This document shows, piece by piece, positions 1 through 9,068 of a DNA stretch of 64,000 nt. The translations under genes were made by a program, and so were the position numbers. The notes under the pieces are model-generated. The model had not been told where the DNA came from. It ran no database searches and saw only the letters and a program-made list of their open reading frames with translations. Within the stretch, counting starts at the first letter, position 1, and the number at the start of each line of letters is the position of its first letter. This DNA is from Leptolyngbya sp. Cla-17 (lineage in GTDB: Bacteria > Cyanobacteriota > Cyanobacteriia > Leptolyngbyales > Leptolyngbyaceae): the NCBI RefSeq assembly GCF_016807185.1, contig NZ_JAEVYN010000001.1, positions 1,116,001-1,180,000 on the forward strand, given 5' to 3'.

Positions 1-103
1 ATAACGGCTTTAGCTTCTATTTATAGCTATTGCCATGTTTAGCCAGGTGGATTTTGAATACAGTATTTCTTTCAACGACACACCTGACTCAAAACTTAGA
101 ACT

Positions 104-1027
104 CTAAAATCTGCCATCTTTATATAGCCCAAGTTTTTTGAGAACGGGACTTGTTGAGACAATGTGGCGATCTAAGCCGAGTTGTTGGGGGCTAACACCC
201 AATGCCAGCGCTACCAACTGGGGTAAATGCAAAATGGGTAGTCCTAATTTGGAGCCAATCACTTTTTCAACTTCGGGTTGGCGAGAATCTAAATTGAGGT
301 GGCACAGAGGACAGGGAGTGACAATACAATCGGCTCCAGCGGCGATCGCCGCTTGGATGTGTCCCCCTGCCATAGTAAAAGACTGTTCCGTTGCATAGCT
401 AGCAAGAGGCCATCCGCAGCACTGAGTCCGCCCCGGAAAATAAATCGGCGTGGCACTTACTGCGCGAAACACATTTTCCATCGACTGTGGATTGTATGGG
501 TCATCATAGGGAATATGATCTTGGGCACGCAGCAAATAGCAGCCATAGAACGCAGCACAGTTTAGCCCTTCCAGTTTGCGTGTCACTTTTGCTTGCAACG
601 CCTCCAAGCCATAATCTCCGACCAGTGCCCAGAGAATGTGTTTCACCTCACCGCTGCCTCGATAGGGCGAACACCCTTCTTTTTTGAGCAATCCATTCAC
701 CTGTTCAACGTAATCTGGATTCTTTGCTTGAGCGTCTTTTAAGCGCTCATCTACATGACCGAGTACGCCCTGACAGGTGCTGCAATGGGTTAATAGGGGC
801 AGGTTTAGTTCCTCGGCGAGGGCAAGATTACGGGCATTCACGGTGTCTTCCAGCAGTTGAGAATCTTCCTTGAAAGTACCGGAGCCACAGCAGGAGGCTT
901 TTTTCAGTTCGACTAACTCAATGTCTAAGGCTTGAGTCAAGGCTTGAGTGCTTTGGTAAAGTTCTCGGCAAGCTCCTTGGGCGACACAGCCAGGAAAATA
1001 AGCATATTTCAAAGGATTCAGCGACAT
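104..1027 (-). CDS. HdrB-like CoB-CoM heterodisulfide reductase subunit B family protein
   Basis: The protein has two cysteine-rich CCG domains of the heterodisulfide reductase B / succinate dehydrogenase type. The first has Cys14 and the CCGSG motif near residue 46, followed by an HCSTCQG segment. The second has QCCGWPLA near residue 205 and a CPLCHLN motif about 35 residues later. Such domains bind a noncubane iron-sulfur cluster and act in thiol/disulfide or quinone-linked electron transfer. Cyanobacteria make no coenzyme M, so the real substrate is unknown. I chose the ATG at 1027 because the protein then opens directly with the conserved KYAYFPGC segment; an ATG seven codons upstream is possible. 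It stands alone on the minus strand, divergent from acpP. Confidence 0.85.
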   Translation of the reverse strand: MSLNPLKYAYFPGCVAQGACRELYQSTQALTQALDIELVELKKASCCGSGTFKEDSQLLEDTVNARNLALAEELNLPLLTHCSTCQGVLGHVDERLKDAQAKNPDYVEQVNGLLKKEGCSPYRGSGEVKHILWALVGDYGLEALQAKVTRKLEGLNCAAFYGCYLLRAQDHIPYDDPYNPQSMENVFRAVSATPIYFPGRTQCCGWPLASYATEQSFTMAGGHIQAAIAAGADCIVTPCPLCHLNLDSRQPEVEKVIGSKLGLPILHLPQLVALALGVSPQQLGLDRHIVSTSPVLKKLGLYKDGRF

Positions 1028-1343
1028 AAGAGAAAAGGTTGGGCGCAATGGTGATTTTTTAAGCAGTGTCCTAGTTTCTGACTAAGCAACGATTATTCTG
1101 AAGGTTTTTATGGTCAATGTTGTGATCTGAAATCTACCAGATTCTCAAAATTCTTGCGGTGTTAAAACTAGAAAGCGTCCACTCTCCTTCAGAGCGATCG
1201 CGCTTTCAGCTTAAGATGGTGGAATGCTTAAATATAGATATATCTGGAATAAAGTGTCATCAGCGCTTAAACCAGTTATGTCTGGGCATCATTGTACACA
1301 CTCCGGCATGAGTTTATTGCCACTGCATTCAGCGAGGGAGCTT

Positions 1344-1595
1344 ATGAGCGAAACCGAAATTTTCAATAAAGTTCAGAAAATTGTGGCTGAACAACTGGGA
1401 GTTGACACTACCAAAGTGACTCCTCAAGCTAGCTTTGCTAACGACTTGGGAGCTGATTCCCTCGACACTGTTGAGCTAGTTATGGCATTAGAGGAAGAAT
1501 TTGACATTGAAATTCCTGACGAAGCGGCTGAGGAAATTGCTACCGTACAATCGGCAGTGGACTATATCAGTAACAAAGCTACTGCATCTGCCTAA
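1344..1595 (+). CDS. acpP: acyl carrier protein
   Basis: Acyl carrier protein of type II fatty acid synthesis, which carries the growing acyl chain on a 4'-phosphopantetheine arm in the cytoplasm. The 83-residue protein is acidic and helical. The attachment serine is Ser39 in the motif GADSLDTVEL, and the downstream helix EEEFDIEIPDE is typical. The frame is open further upstream, but the ATG at 1344 is preceded by a good GAGGGAG ribosome site and gives the usual family length. It lies 121 bases upstream of fabF, its functional partner, in an order common in cyanobacteria. Confidence 0.97.
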   Translation: MSETEIFNKVQKIVAEQLGVDTTKVTPQASFANDLGADSLDTVELVMALEEEFDIEIPDEAAEEIATVQSAVDYISNKATASA

Positions 1596-1716
1596 CCAGA
1601 TATTGGGTAATGAGTTATGAGTGTTGAGTTTCCTGAGACATCATTTCAGACTAAAACTCAGCTTTCATAACTCAGAGCTTTTTGAGGTTGGGTTTATTAA
1701 TTTTTACGTTGAAATC

Positions 1717-2970
1717 ATGACAAACGTTGTTCGTAAGCGCGTTGTCGTCACTGGGCTTGGCGCAATCACCCCAATTGGAAATACAGTGGGTGACTATTGG
1801 GATGGCTTAATGAGTGGACGCAACGGGATCGATTCCATCACCTTATTTGATGCTTCTCGCCATGACTGCCGGATGGCTGGGGAAGTGAAAGGCTTTGATC
1901 CATTAACTTATTTGGATCGCAAAGAAGCGAAGCGAATGGATCGCTTTGCCCAGTTTGGCGTATGTGCTAGTAAACAAGCGATCGCTGATGCTCAGTTTGT
2001 GATCAACGACCTGAATGCTGAACAAGTCGGTGTGTTGATTGGTACCGGCATTGGTGGCTTAAAAGTGTTGGAAGATCAGCAGGAAATTTACCTGACCAAA
2101 GGTCCTGATCGCTGTAGCCCCTTCATGATCCCAATGATGATTGCCAATATGGCGGCAGGGTTAACCGCCATTCACACGGGAGCTAAAGGACCTAATTCTT
2201 GCTCGGTGACAGCCTGTGCGGCGGGTTCAAACGCGATCGGTGATGCGTTTCGCCTGATTCAGCAAGGATATGCCAAAGCCATGATCTGTGGGGGTACAGA
2301 AGCAGCAGTCACTCCTTTATCGGTTGCAGGGTTTGCGGCTTGTAAAGCTATGTCTACTCGTAATGATGATCCTGCCCATGCCAGTCGCCCTTTTGATAAA
2401 GACCGGGATGGCTTTGTTTTGGGTGAAGGGTCAGGTATTTTGATCCTAGAAGAGCTGGATAATGCCCTAGCACGCAACGCTCGGATTTATGCGGAGATCG
2501 TGGGCTATGGCATGACCTGCGATGCCTATCATATGACCTCTCCAGTTCCTGGGGGCGAAGGGGCAACCCGCGCTATCTCCTTGTGCCTCAAAGATGGTAA
2601 CCTCACTCCTGACCAAGTAAGCTACGTCAATGCTCACGGCACCAGCACCCCCGCAAACGATTCCACAGAAACGGCTGCAATTAAGAAAGCGTTAGGCGAC
2701 TCTGCTTATCAGATTGCCGTTAGCTCAACGAAATCGATGACAGGGCACTTATTGGGCGGATCAGGCGGCATTGAAGCGGTTGCAACAGTGATGGCAATTG
2801 TAAACAACCGTATTCCTCCCACCATTAACTTGGTCAATCCTGATCCGGCTTGTGATTTAGATTATGTGCCTAACCACAGCCGAGAGCAGTTTGTTAACGT
2901 AGCGCTATCAAATTCTTTTGGGTTTGGGGGGCACAATGTGACGCTTGCATTCAAGAAGTTTGTTGCCTAA
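1717..2970 (+). CDS. fabF: beta-ketoacyl-ACP synthase II
   Basis: Condenses malonyl-ACP with acyl-ACP in fatty acid elongation. The 417-residue thiolase-fold enzyme shows the full catalytic triad: Cys near residue 167 in SVTACAAGSNA, His in AHGTSTPANDSTE, and His in KSMTGHLLGGSGG. The C-terminal NSFGFGGHN signature is also present. The frame stays open for 32 codons upstream, but that stretch has no family similarity. The ATG at 1717 starts with the expected N-terminal strand (KRVVVTGLG). It follows acpP closely and precedes transketolase; acpP and fabF probably share a transcript. Confidence 0.97.
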   Translation: MTNVVRKRVVVTGLGAITPIGNTVGDYWDGLMSGRNGIDSITLFDASRHDCRMAGEVKGFDPLTYLDRKEAKRMDRFAQFGVCASKQAIADAQFVINDLNAEQVGVLIGTGIGGLKVLEDQQEIYLTKGPDRCSPFMIPMMIANMAAGLTAIHTGAKGPNSCSVTACAAGSNAIGDAFRLIQQGYAKAMICGGTEAAVTPLSVAGFAACKAMSTRNDDPAHASRPFDKDRDGFVLGEGSGILILEELDNALARNARIYAEIVGYGMTCDAYHMTSPVPGGEGATRAISLCLKDGNLTPDQVSYVNAHGTSTPANDSTETAAIKKALGDSAYQIAVSSTKSMTGHLLGGSGGIEAVATVMAIVNNRIPPTINLVNPDPACDLDYVPNHSREQFVNVALSNSFGFGGHNVTLAFKKFVA

Positions 2971-3176
2971 TAGTTTGTAGGGCGAGCAGAATGAGTCTTG
3001 CTGGCTGATTTGAAGAATTGTTCAGTTCCCGCTCAAGCTATTAGTTTTTCCAATAGGGATTATTGCTTACCGTCTCTAATGATGGGATGATTAGGCAAAG
3101 GAATATCGGGTGGCTTGTCTTACCCAGCGTCTTATTTATCAACGTTTTAACGCTAATTCATCACTGAGTAGGAATC

Positions 3177-5195
3177 ATGGCTGTCGTAACTCAATCACTT
3201 GAAGAACTTTGTATTAATTCAATCCGTTTCTTGGCGGTAGATGCTGTTGAGAAAGCAAAATCGGGGCATCCTGGGCTACCCATGGGTGCAGCTCCGATGG
3301 CATTTGTGCTGTGGGATCAGTTCCTGCGGTTTAATCCTAAAAATCCGCAGTGGTTCAACCGCGATCGCTTTGTGCTGTCAGCGGGTCACGGCTGCATGCT
3401 GCAATATGCCCTCATGTATCTGACTGGATACGACAGCGTTACCATTGATGACATTAAACAGTTCCGCCAGTGGGGATCGAAAACACCTGGACATCCTGAA
3501 AATTTTGAAACTCCCGGTGTGGAAGTGACCACTGGACCCTTAGGACAAGGGATTGCCAATGCAGTGGGCCTGGCGATTGCCGAAGCCCATCTTGCCGCCA
3601 AATTCAACAAGCCCGACGCAACCCTCGTTGACCACTACACCTACGTCATCTTGGGCGATGGCTGCAACATGGAAGGAATTTCTGGCGAAGCTTGCTCCTT
3701 GGCAGGTCACTTGGGTCTGGGCAAACTGATTGCACTCTATGATGACAACCACATCTCGATCGACGGCTCTACCGACATAGCCTTTACCGAAGATGTCTCC
3801 AAACGCTTTGAAGCCTATGGTTGGCATGTGTTGCATGTCGAAGATGGCAACACAGATTTAGCAGGAATTGGTAAGGCGATTGCGGCTGCAAAAGCCGTCA
3901 CCGACAAGCCAACGATGATTAAAGTTACCACCACGATTGGCTACGGTTCTCCTAATAAAGCAGGCACCGCAGGTGCGCACGGTTCGGTTTTTGGCACCGA
4001 AGAAATTAATCTGACTCGTGAAAAATTAGGTTGGGAACACGAACCCTTTGTGATTCCTGAGGATGCATTGGCGCACACCCGCAAAGCCGTTGAGCGTGGC
4101 GCTAGCCTAGAAGCAGAATGGGAAGCAACCTTAGCACAATATAAAACTAAGTTTCCTCAAGAAGCCGCTGAGTTTGAGCGCTTAGTCAGCGGTAAACTGC
4201 CTGATGGTTGGGATAAAGTTTTGCCTACCTACACTCCCGAAGACAAAACCCTGGCTTCCCGCAAACATTCTGAAATCTGCTTGAATAAGCTGGCTCCTGT
4301 TTTGCCGGAACTGTTTGGTGGCTCGGCAGACTTAACCCACTCCAACCTGACTGAACTAGAACACAGCGGAAATTTTCAAGCAGGGCACTATGAAAACCGC
4401 AATCTTCACTTTGGCGTGCGTGAACATGGCATGGGCGCAATCTGCAATGGGATTGCCCTCCATGGCTCTGGCTTGATTCCTTACGGTGCAACTTTCTTAA
4501 TCTTTACCGATTACATGCGCTGTTCCATTCGGCTCTCCGCACTATCGCAAGCTGGTGTTATTTGGGTGATGACCCATGACTCGGTAGCGTTGGGTGAAGA
4601 TGGTCCCACGCACCAGCCTGTGGAAACGATCGCGTCTCTACGAGCCATTCCTCAACTCACTGTTTTGCGTCCTGCTGATGGCACTGAAACCTCTGGAGCA
4701 TACAAAGTCGCGGTGCTGAACGCGAATCAAAATCGTCCAACCTTGCTGGCGTTGTCTCGTCAAGGGTTGCCAAACTTAGCTGGATCGTCGATTGATGGTG
4801 TGGCAAAAGGAGCTTACTCGGTGATTGACTGCGATGGAACCCCTGACATCATTCTGATCGGGACGGGGTCTGAAGTGAATCTTTGCGTCAAAGCGGCGGA
4901 GCAACTTACCGGCGAAGGGCAGAAGGTGCGGGTTGTTTCGATGCCATCTTGGGATCTGTTTGAAGCCCAAGATGCCGCCTATAAAGAATCCATTCTTCCT
5001 AAAGCAGTGAAGCGGCGCGTGGCGGTGGAAGCTGGAATCACTATGGGTTGGCATAAGTATGTCGGCGATCAAGGCGCAGTGATTGGCATCGACTCCTTTG
5101 GCGCTTCGGCTCCAGGTGGCGTGTGCATGGAAAAATTTGGTTTTACCTTAGAAAATATGTTGATTAAAGCAAAGGCAGTCTTAGCAGCAAGTTAA
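3177..5195 (+). CDS. tkt: transketolase
   Basis: Thiamine-diphosphate enzyme of the Calvin cycle and pentose phosphate pathway that moves two-carbon ketol units between sugar phosphates. At 672 residues it is the normal length. Visible landmarks are GHPGLPMGAAP near the N-terminus, the ThDP/metal motif starting GDGCNMEGI and ending in the conserved DDN, and FGVREHGMGAI, which carries the glutamate that activates the cofactor. The C-terminal domain is complete. The start ATG at 3177 follows a GAGTAGGAATC leader. A rho-independent terminator lies right after the stop codon. It is downstream of fabF on the same strand with a 206-base gap, so it probably has its own promoter. Confidence 0.97.
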   Translation: MAVVTQSLEELCINSIRFLAVDAVEKAKSGHPGLPMGAAPMAFVLWDQFLRFNPKNPQWFNRDRFVLSAGHGCMLQYALMYLTGYDSVTIDDIKQFRQWGSKTPGHPENFETPGVEVTTGPLGQGIANAVGLAIAEAHLAAKFNKPDATLVDHYTYVILGDGCNMEGISGEACSLAGHLGLGKLIALYDDNHISIDGSTDIAFTEDVSKRFEAYGWHVLHVEDGNTDLAGIGKAIAAAKAVTDKPTMIKVTTTIGYGSPNKAGTAGAHGSVFGTEEINLTREKLGWEHEPFVIPEDALAHTRKAVERGASLEAEWEATLAQYKTKFPQEAAEFERLVSGKLPDGWDKVLPTYTPEDKTLASRKHSEICLNKLAPVLPELFGGSADLTHSNLTELEHSGNFQAGHYENRNLHFGVREHGMGAICNGIALHGSGLIPYGATFLIFTDYMRCSIRLSALSQAGVIWVMTHDSVALGEDGPTHQPVETIASLRAIPQLTVLRPADGTETSGAYKVAVLNANQNRPTLLALSRQGLPNLAGSSIDGVAKGAYSVIDCDGTPDIILIGTGSEVNLCVKAAEQLTGEGQKVRVVSMPSWDLFEAQDAAYKESILPKAVKRRVAVEAGITMGWHKYVGDQGAVIGIDSFGASAPGGVCMEKFGFTLENMLIKAKAVLAAS

Positions 5196-5221
5196 GTCAC
5201 CTTTCACAAATTATCAAAATC

Positions 5222-5251
5222 AAAAAGGGCGTATAACCTACGTCCTTTTTT
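5222..5251 (+). terminator. rho-independent terminator of transketolase gene
   Basis: A run AAAAAGGGCG pairs with CGTCCTTTTT (one G-T wobble) across a 10-base loop and ends in T-residues, 27 bases after the tkt stop codon. The A/T arms would let it work on both strands. Confidence 0.8.
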
Positions 5252-5326
5252 GTGCTCCGACAATGATTTTAGTTCGAGAAAAGCACTGTCTTAATAGTTT
5301 GATACCCCGTATGCCAATACTCCGCC

Positions 5327-5336
5327 TATTAGATAG
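5327..5336. repeat. 10-bp direct repeat TATTAGATAG flanking the IS630 island
   Basis: The same ten bases occur at 7576-7585, immediately at the right junction of the outer IS630-type element. In the pre-insertion sequence the two copies would have been only about 40 bases apart. This is therefore a pre-existing local repeat and not the target duplication of the element, which is TA. Confidence 0.5.
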
Positions 5337-6209
5337 TCGTCACGTGCCATAACCAGCGTTGCGCCGCAATGTTATACGGAATTGCGGAAGGCAGTACTTT
5401 TTGACCAGATTAAATTGCTTGAATCCAATCAAAGCCCACTTTGCCTTGAACTATCACAGGATGCTGCATCAACCATTGGCACCGCTTGACTAAGACATCC
5501 TCTAAAGCATCAAGATTGTCAAACACTTGATTAGCGATTGCTTCGCGCAGCAAAGACCAGACACATTCAGTGGGTTGCAGTTGGGGGGTATAGGGCAATA
5601 GCGGGTAGAAGAAAATGCCGGGGGGCACCTGAAGTTTTTGGCTCATATGCCACGCGGCCTGATCAACCAATAGAATGATCAACTGCTGACGATGGGGATT
5701 GACCTGAGCCGCAAATAGCTCTAACGCCATCTGCATCATGGAGACATTGGCACGGGGCAATAAAAGGAAGTAGCTCGCTCCAGTGGCAGGATGGACAAAA
5801 CCATAGGTGTAGACCCATTGATAGCGGCGAGAATGATGCGCTGATGGGCGTTCTCCTATGGGTGCCCAAACCCGCCTGACAATGGGTTGCAAGCCTAATC
5901 GAGCTTCGTCTTCCGCCCAAATTACAATCTCCCGATTGGGAAACAACGAGCGCAACCACGCCACATGACCTGCTAATCCTGCTTTGAACTCTGCTTGCTG
6001 CTCAAGGGTTGCGCTTTGATGATGCACCGGACGCGGCACCTGCAAGCTCAACCCCAAACGTCGTAGATACTTCCAGGCTGTTGAGGGGTGTAAGCAAATG
6101 CCAAAGTAGGTTTCGATATACTCCCCAACTTTCGGTCCACTCCAGAGTCCGCCATCATCCGGGGCACTCTGTAAGCGTTGCCGCAATAGCCGTTGCTGTT
6201 CATCACTTA

Positions 6210-7247
6210 AAGCGATTTTCAGATAAATAAGCCACAGTGAGCGAACCAACCGAGCGCGTCATCAGCGGAAATACAGTCATTGATAATTTTGCTCAAGGCT
6301 TGGTCGAGTGCTTCACGGGTTCGAGCCTTAGCCGAGCGCAAAAGTTGCTTCAGTTTTGACCAACACAATTCAATGGGTGAAAGATCTGGTGAATAAGGGG
6401 GCAAAAATACAACTTTTGCCCCCACCGCTTCAATTGCCTCTCGCACTACTACGGCATGATGAACAGGTAAGTTATCCATGACAATAATCGCTCCTATCCA
6501 CAGTTGAGGAATCAAAATCTCCTGGATGTAGAACAAGAACACCTCAGTATTGACGCTACCGACAAGGCTCATCGTGGCAATCAAACCATCGATACTCATC
6601 CCTCCGATTAACGAGATATTCTTTCCTTGATCGCCAGGAGTTTCACTGTCGTACAAGCGTTCACCGATTGGGGCGCGACCATAGAGCCGAGTCATGCCCA
6701 GATGGATGCCAGTCTCATCAATGAAGACCAAGTTACGCGGGTCTATCGTGAAACTCCACATCCGATGAGCAAATCGTAAATCTTTGACTCGTTGCGTGTC
6801 TTGTTCAGAGGCAATCAGTGTTTTTTTTGACGCTTAACTTGAGCTTACAGACAGTTCGTTGCATGGTCGATACACTCACCTCCACCCCGGTTGCCCTTGC
6901 AAAGCGCTCACACAACTCTTCGAGCAGGGCATCCGGTTGGGCCGTAACCAACGCTTCAACGATGGGCAACTGTTCTTTCCCTAACTTGGCAACTGCTCCT
7001 CCCCCGTGGGGCTTGGGTTGCACGGTGCCCGTTTCACGATGGTGTCGTCTCAGATCTCTGATGAAGGATAAACTCACCTTAAAGCGCTCTGCCAGTTGCC
7101 GCTGTGACCCTTCTTTGGCTTCATACGCTGCCATAATTCGTTGACGTAAATCGACAGATAAGGCGGCTGGCATAGGCGACAATTTTGATATTGCATTGGT
7201 TGCCTCTTAGACTGGCAAATTGTGGCTGACTCAAGCAAGAACCGCTG
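6210..7247 (-). mobile_element. inner IS630-type insertion sequence nested in a transposase gene
   Basis: A 1038-bp element lies between two TA dinucleotides (6208-6209 and 7248-7249). Its ends are weak inverted repeats: the left end has AAGCGATTTTC and then AGCCACA; the inverted right end has CAGCGGTTCTT and then AGCCACA at the same distance. Excising it together with one TA rejoins the outer transposase frame exactly. It carries a two-part transposase on the minus strand whose stop codon lies inside the left terminal repeat. Confidence 0.9.
6219..7182 (-). CDS. IS630-family transposase of the inner element (orfA/orfB, frameshifted)
   Basis: The 5' part (7182-6805) gives the HTH domain starting MSPMPAALSVDLRQRI and ends shortly after an A8 run (6821-6828). 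The 3' part (reading to 6219) gives the DDE core: VFIDETGIHLG, IIVMDNLPVHHA and LPPYSPDLSPIELCW. Skipping one A in the A8 run (+1 shift, equal to a run of seven) joins the two parts through KKTLIASEQDTQRVKDLRF to a normal 320-residue transposase. Either the shift is translational at the homopolymer, or it is a one-base indel that inactivated the gene, or it is a sequencing error. All catalytic residues are present. Confidence 0.85.
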
Positions 7248-7577
7248 TAAAGCCAACCGATTGCCCCCAGGGTTCAAGCGTTGCCGATTGACTAGTCCGA
7301 CCGCACCCTCGGCGTTGTAGCGACGGGCAATTTTCCGCACTCCACTACAACTGAGTCCACAAATCTCAGCGGTTTGTTCGATGCTCATCGGAGTCTTTGG
7401 ATGACTGAGCAATCGAATCACCAACCAACGGTTTTTCTCGCCAGCATCTTGGCACTGAACATACCGCTGAGTTAGATCTGCGTAGTCTAGATGAGGGCTA
7501 ATTTGAGTGCGGGGTCGAGGCATGGACAGAGTACCTTTTTCATCTTGCTAAATGATACTCCCCTACTCAATTCCGTA

Positions 7578-7789
7578 TTAGATAGACTAAATTTATACCT
7601 CGTCTGCTTCAGCCTCTACAGCCTGCCAGCGCTGAGCTTGACGATGACGCTCGTATATACGCCCAGCCGCGCCACCTTTATAGCAACGGACGGAAGACTT
7701 AGGACAAGGGTCAATTCACAAAGCTCACGGGTGTTGATGTTCATCACCAATCTGTCCTAACACACCCGGCGACAGCTATAGGTGCCATT
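7578..7789. other. unassigned DNA between two insertion sequences
   Basis: About 210 bases of host or relic sequence lie between the right end of the outer IS630 element and the target duplication of the IS1 element. No intact frame was recognised. One minus-strand stretch reads like a decayed zinc-knuckle (TYSCRR, then DRLVMNI after a stop), which faintly recalls the end of TnpB proteins, but it is too short to call. Confidence 0.4.
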
Positions 7790-7797
7790 CGCTACTC
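7790..7797. repeat. left 8-bp target-site duplication of the IS1-type element
   Basis: CGCTACTC directly precedes the left terminal repeat. The identical octamer follows the right end at 8701-8708. IS1 elements typically duplicate 8 or 9 bases. Confidence 0.92.
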
Positions 7798-8700
7798 GGT
7801 AGTGCATCAAATAATGGTGGGGTAGGTAACGAGTTCGTGCCACGTCCAAGATGTGTGGGCTAATCCTGCTCGTGGCGCTGCGGTCGTCTTCAATCGGCTA
7901 TGCTGCCAAATCCAGTTGAAATAACTCACCACTAATCGCGCTGTTACCTTCGTTTGCTCCCACAGCTTGCCAAACTTATTCTGTCTGCGATGCCATCGTC
8001 CGGTTTGTTGTCGAACAATGCCATTGGTTCTCTCCAAGCGTTGGGTCTTGTCTTTGCCAATATGGTGCAAAATTTCGGGAGGCAAGACTCGCACATAGCC
8101 TCCCCAATCATCGCTATTGAAACGTTTACAAGCGGTTTTTCCTTCACTGCTGACCACTAATTCTTCGATCAATTCATCCGTGTGCTTTCCTACTCTAGCG
8201 GCCAGAATTAGCCCACTCGAATCTGCCAAGCTCACTGCAATCCAACAATCTCCCGCTTCTAGCTCCTGGGGCAGGCATTGCTTCTGTTTTTTGAAACAAA
8301 CGACCACAACTCATCCGCACTTACTTCCCCGGTTTGTACAGCTTGCACCTCGGCGTTGTGAACCAACTGAGCCTGCTGACTCGCAGCGCGAACAATGCTC
8401 ACGACAGTGTTGTAGGCAAGCAAGCTCGTTCGGCTAATTCCTCGCAAACTACTACCCTCACTATGCGCCTGTAGCACCTGCCGAATCTGTTCAGGCGTGA
8501 TGTGGCGATGATAATACAAGGTGTCAAACCGTTCATTGAATGTTTGCTTGCATTGCGGACAGAAATACCGTTGGCTACCATTGGGTGCTCTACCATGTTT
8601 ATGAGTGCTGGGATGACTGCACAGACGGCATTCCATAAGTCTTGCTGGGGAGTAGTTATCCCTCTACTTTACCCAACCCACTACATTTTGATTCACTACC
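7798..8700 (-). mobile_element. IS1-family insertion sequence, complete
   Basis: The element is 903 bp. Its ends are clear inverted repeats: the left begins GGTAGTGCATCAAAT and the inverted right begins GGTAGTGAATCAAAA, with agreement continuing for about 24 of the first 29 bases. It is flanked by the perfect 8-bp duplication CGCTACTC. It carries overlapping insA- and insB-like frames on the minus strand. Preserved ends and a perfect duplication suggest a fairly recent insertion. Confidence 0.93.
7807..8636 (-). CDS. IS1-family transposase InsAB', made by -1 frameshifting
   Basis: The upstream frame (8636-8259) encodes a zinc-ribbon (CRLC and CPQC) and a helix-turn-helix region and runs into DELWSFV, the first catalytic aspartate. 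The second frame (to 7807) continues with KKQKQCLPQE, then FNSDDWGGY (second D) and RLERTNGIVRQQTGRW (E region). The frames join at AAAAAAC (minus strand, near 8286-8292), which is the canonical A_AAA_AAC slippery heptamer used by IS1. A -1 shift there gives a 276-residue fusion. The frame structure, slippery site and ends are all intact, so it may be active. Confidence 0.92.
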
Positions 8701-8708
8701 CGCTACTC
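8701..8708. repeat. right 8-bp target-site duplication of the IS1-type element
   Basis: CGCTACTC follows the right end of the element and matches 7790-7797 exactly. Confidence 0.92.
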
Positions 8709-8848
8709 CGACCGCTCATCCAAACCATTGGATGTGGCCAAATCGCAACTATTTTTACGACGTTGTCTAGCATCGTTCGACCAAATACTGTCAAGATTTG
8801 GCACGATTTAAGAATGTTTACGATTCCTTTTACAGTCATAACCCCTAA

Positions 8849-8919
8849 AGGCGGCACCCAGATTCGAACTGGGGGTAAAGGATTTGCAATCCTCTGCCTT
8901 ACCACTTGGCCATGCCGCC
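8849..8919 (-). tRNA. trnC-GCA: tRNA-Cys (anticodon GCA)
   Basis: On the minus strand the acceptor arm GGCGGCA pairs with TGCCGCC. The anticodon loop reads TTGCAAA with anticodon GCA. The T-arm contains the GTTCGAATC consensus. The discriminator base is U, as expected for tRNA-Cys. The gene is 71 nt long and CCA is not encoded. The IS1 target duplication lies about 140 bases downstream of its 3' end, so the island sits close to this tRNA without interrupting it. Confidence 0.95.
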
Positions 8920-9068
8920 ATACCAGACAATCAATATATCAAGTTTAGTGTTCATTTGCCTACAGATAGCGAGAATTGAGGCTCGCTTAGGACTAGCTGC
9001 TTGCATTAGCTACCTGCAATGGCAGCGATTTAATTGACCAGAGTCACATTATCGAAGGTTGTAAAACT

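Larger units (their letters stand above)
5410..7523 (-). pseudogene. IS630-family transposase, split by nested insertion
   Basis: The 5' part (7523 to 7248) encodes a helix-turn-helix N-terminus with MSIEQTAEICGLS and ends in NPGGNRLAL. The 3' part (6207 to 5410) resumes with SDEQQRLLRQRL and holds the DDE catalytic core: D in IWAEDEARLG, D in ILLVDQAAWH, E in QLQPTECVWS. Joining the two parts across the TA duplication restores one continuous reading frame of about 357 residues with no lost codon. The gene was therefore intact when it was hit. As it stands it cannot make a full enzyme. The stretch 6210-7247 belongs to the inner element. Confidence 0.9.
5377..7575 (-). mobile_element. outer IS630-type insertion sequence, interrupted by a second IS
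   Basis: Imperfect terminal inverted repeats mark the ends. The left end reads CGGAATTGCGGAAGGCAGTA and the inverted right end reads CGGAATTGAGTAGGGGAGTA, with TA on both flanks (5375-5376 and 7576-7577), the target rule of IS630/Tc1-mariner elements. After removal of the inner element with one TA (1040 bp), the element is about 1159 bp, normal for IS630. It carries a single transposase gene on the minus strand, split by the inner element. It sits between tkt and tRNA-Cys. Confidence 0.88.

Noticed and set aside
1224..1343. 40-codon N-terminal extension of acyl carrier protein
   Set aside because: The extension has no ACP similarity and the internal ATG at 1344 has a better ribosome site and the normal length.
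7578..7789. Possible TnpB zinc-knuckle remnant on the minus strand (TYSCRR ... DRLVMNI)
   Set aside because: A stop lies between the two parts, only about 20 residues look similar, and no IS605-type end hairpin could be shown.
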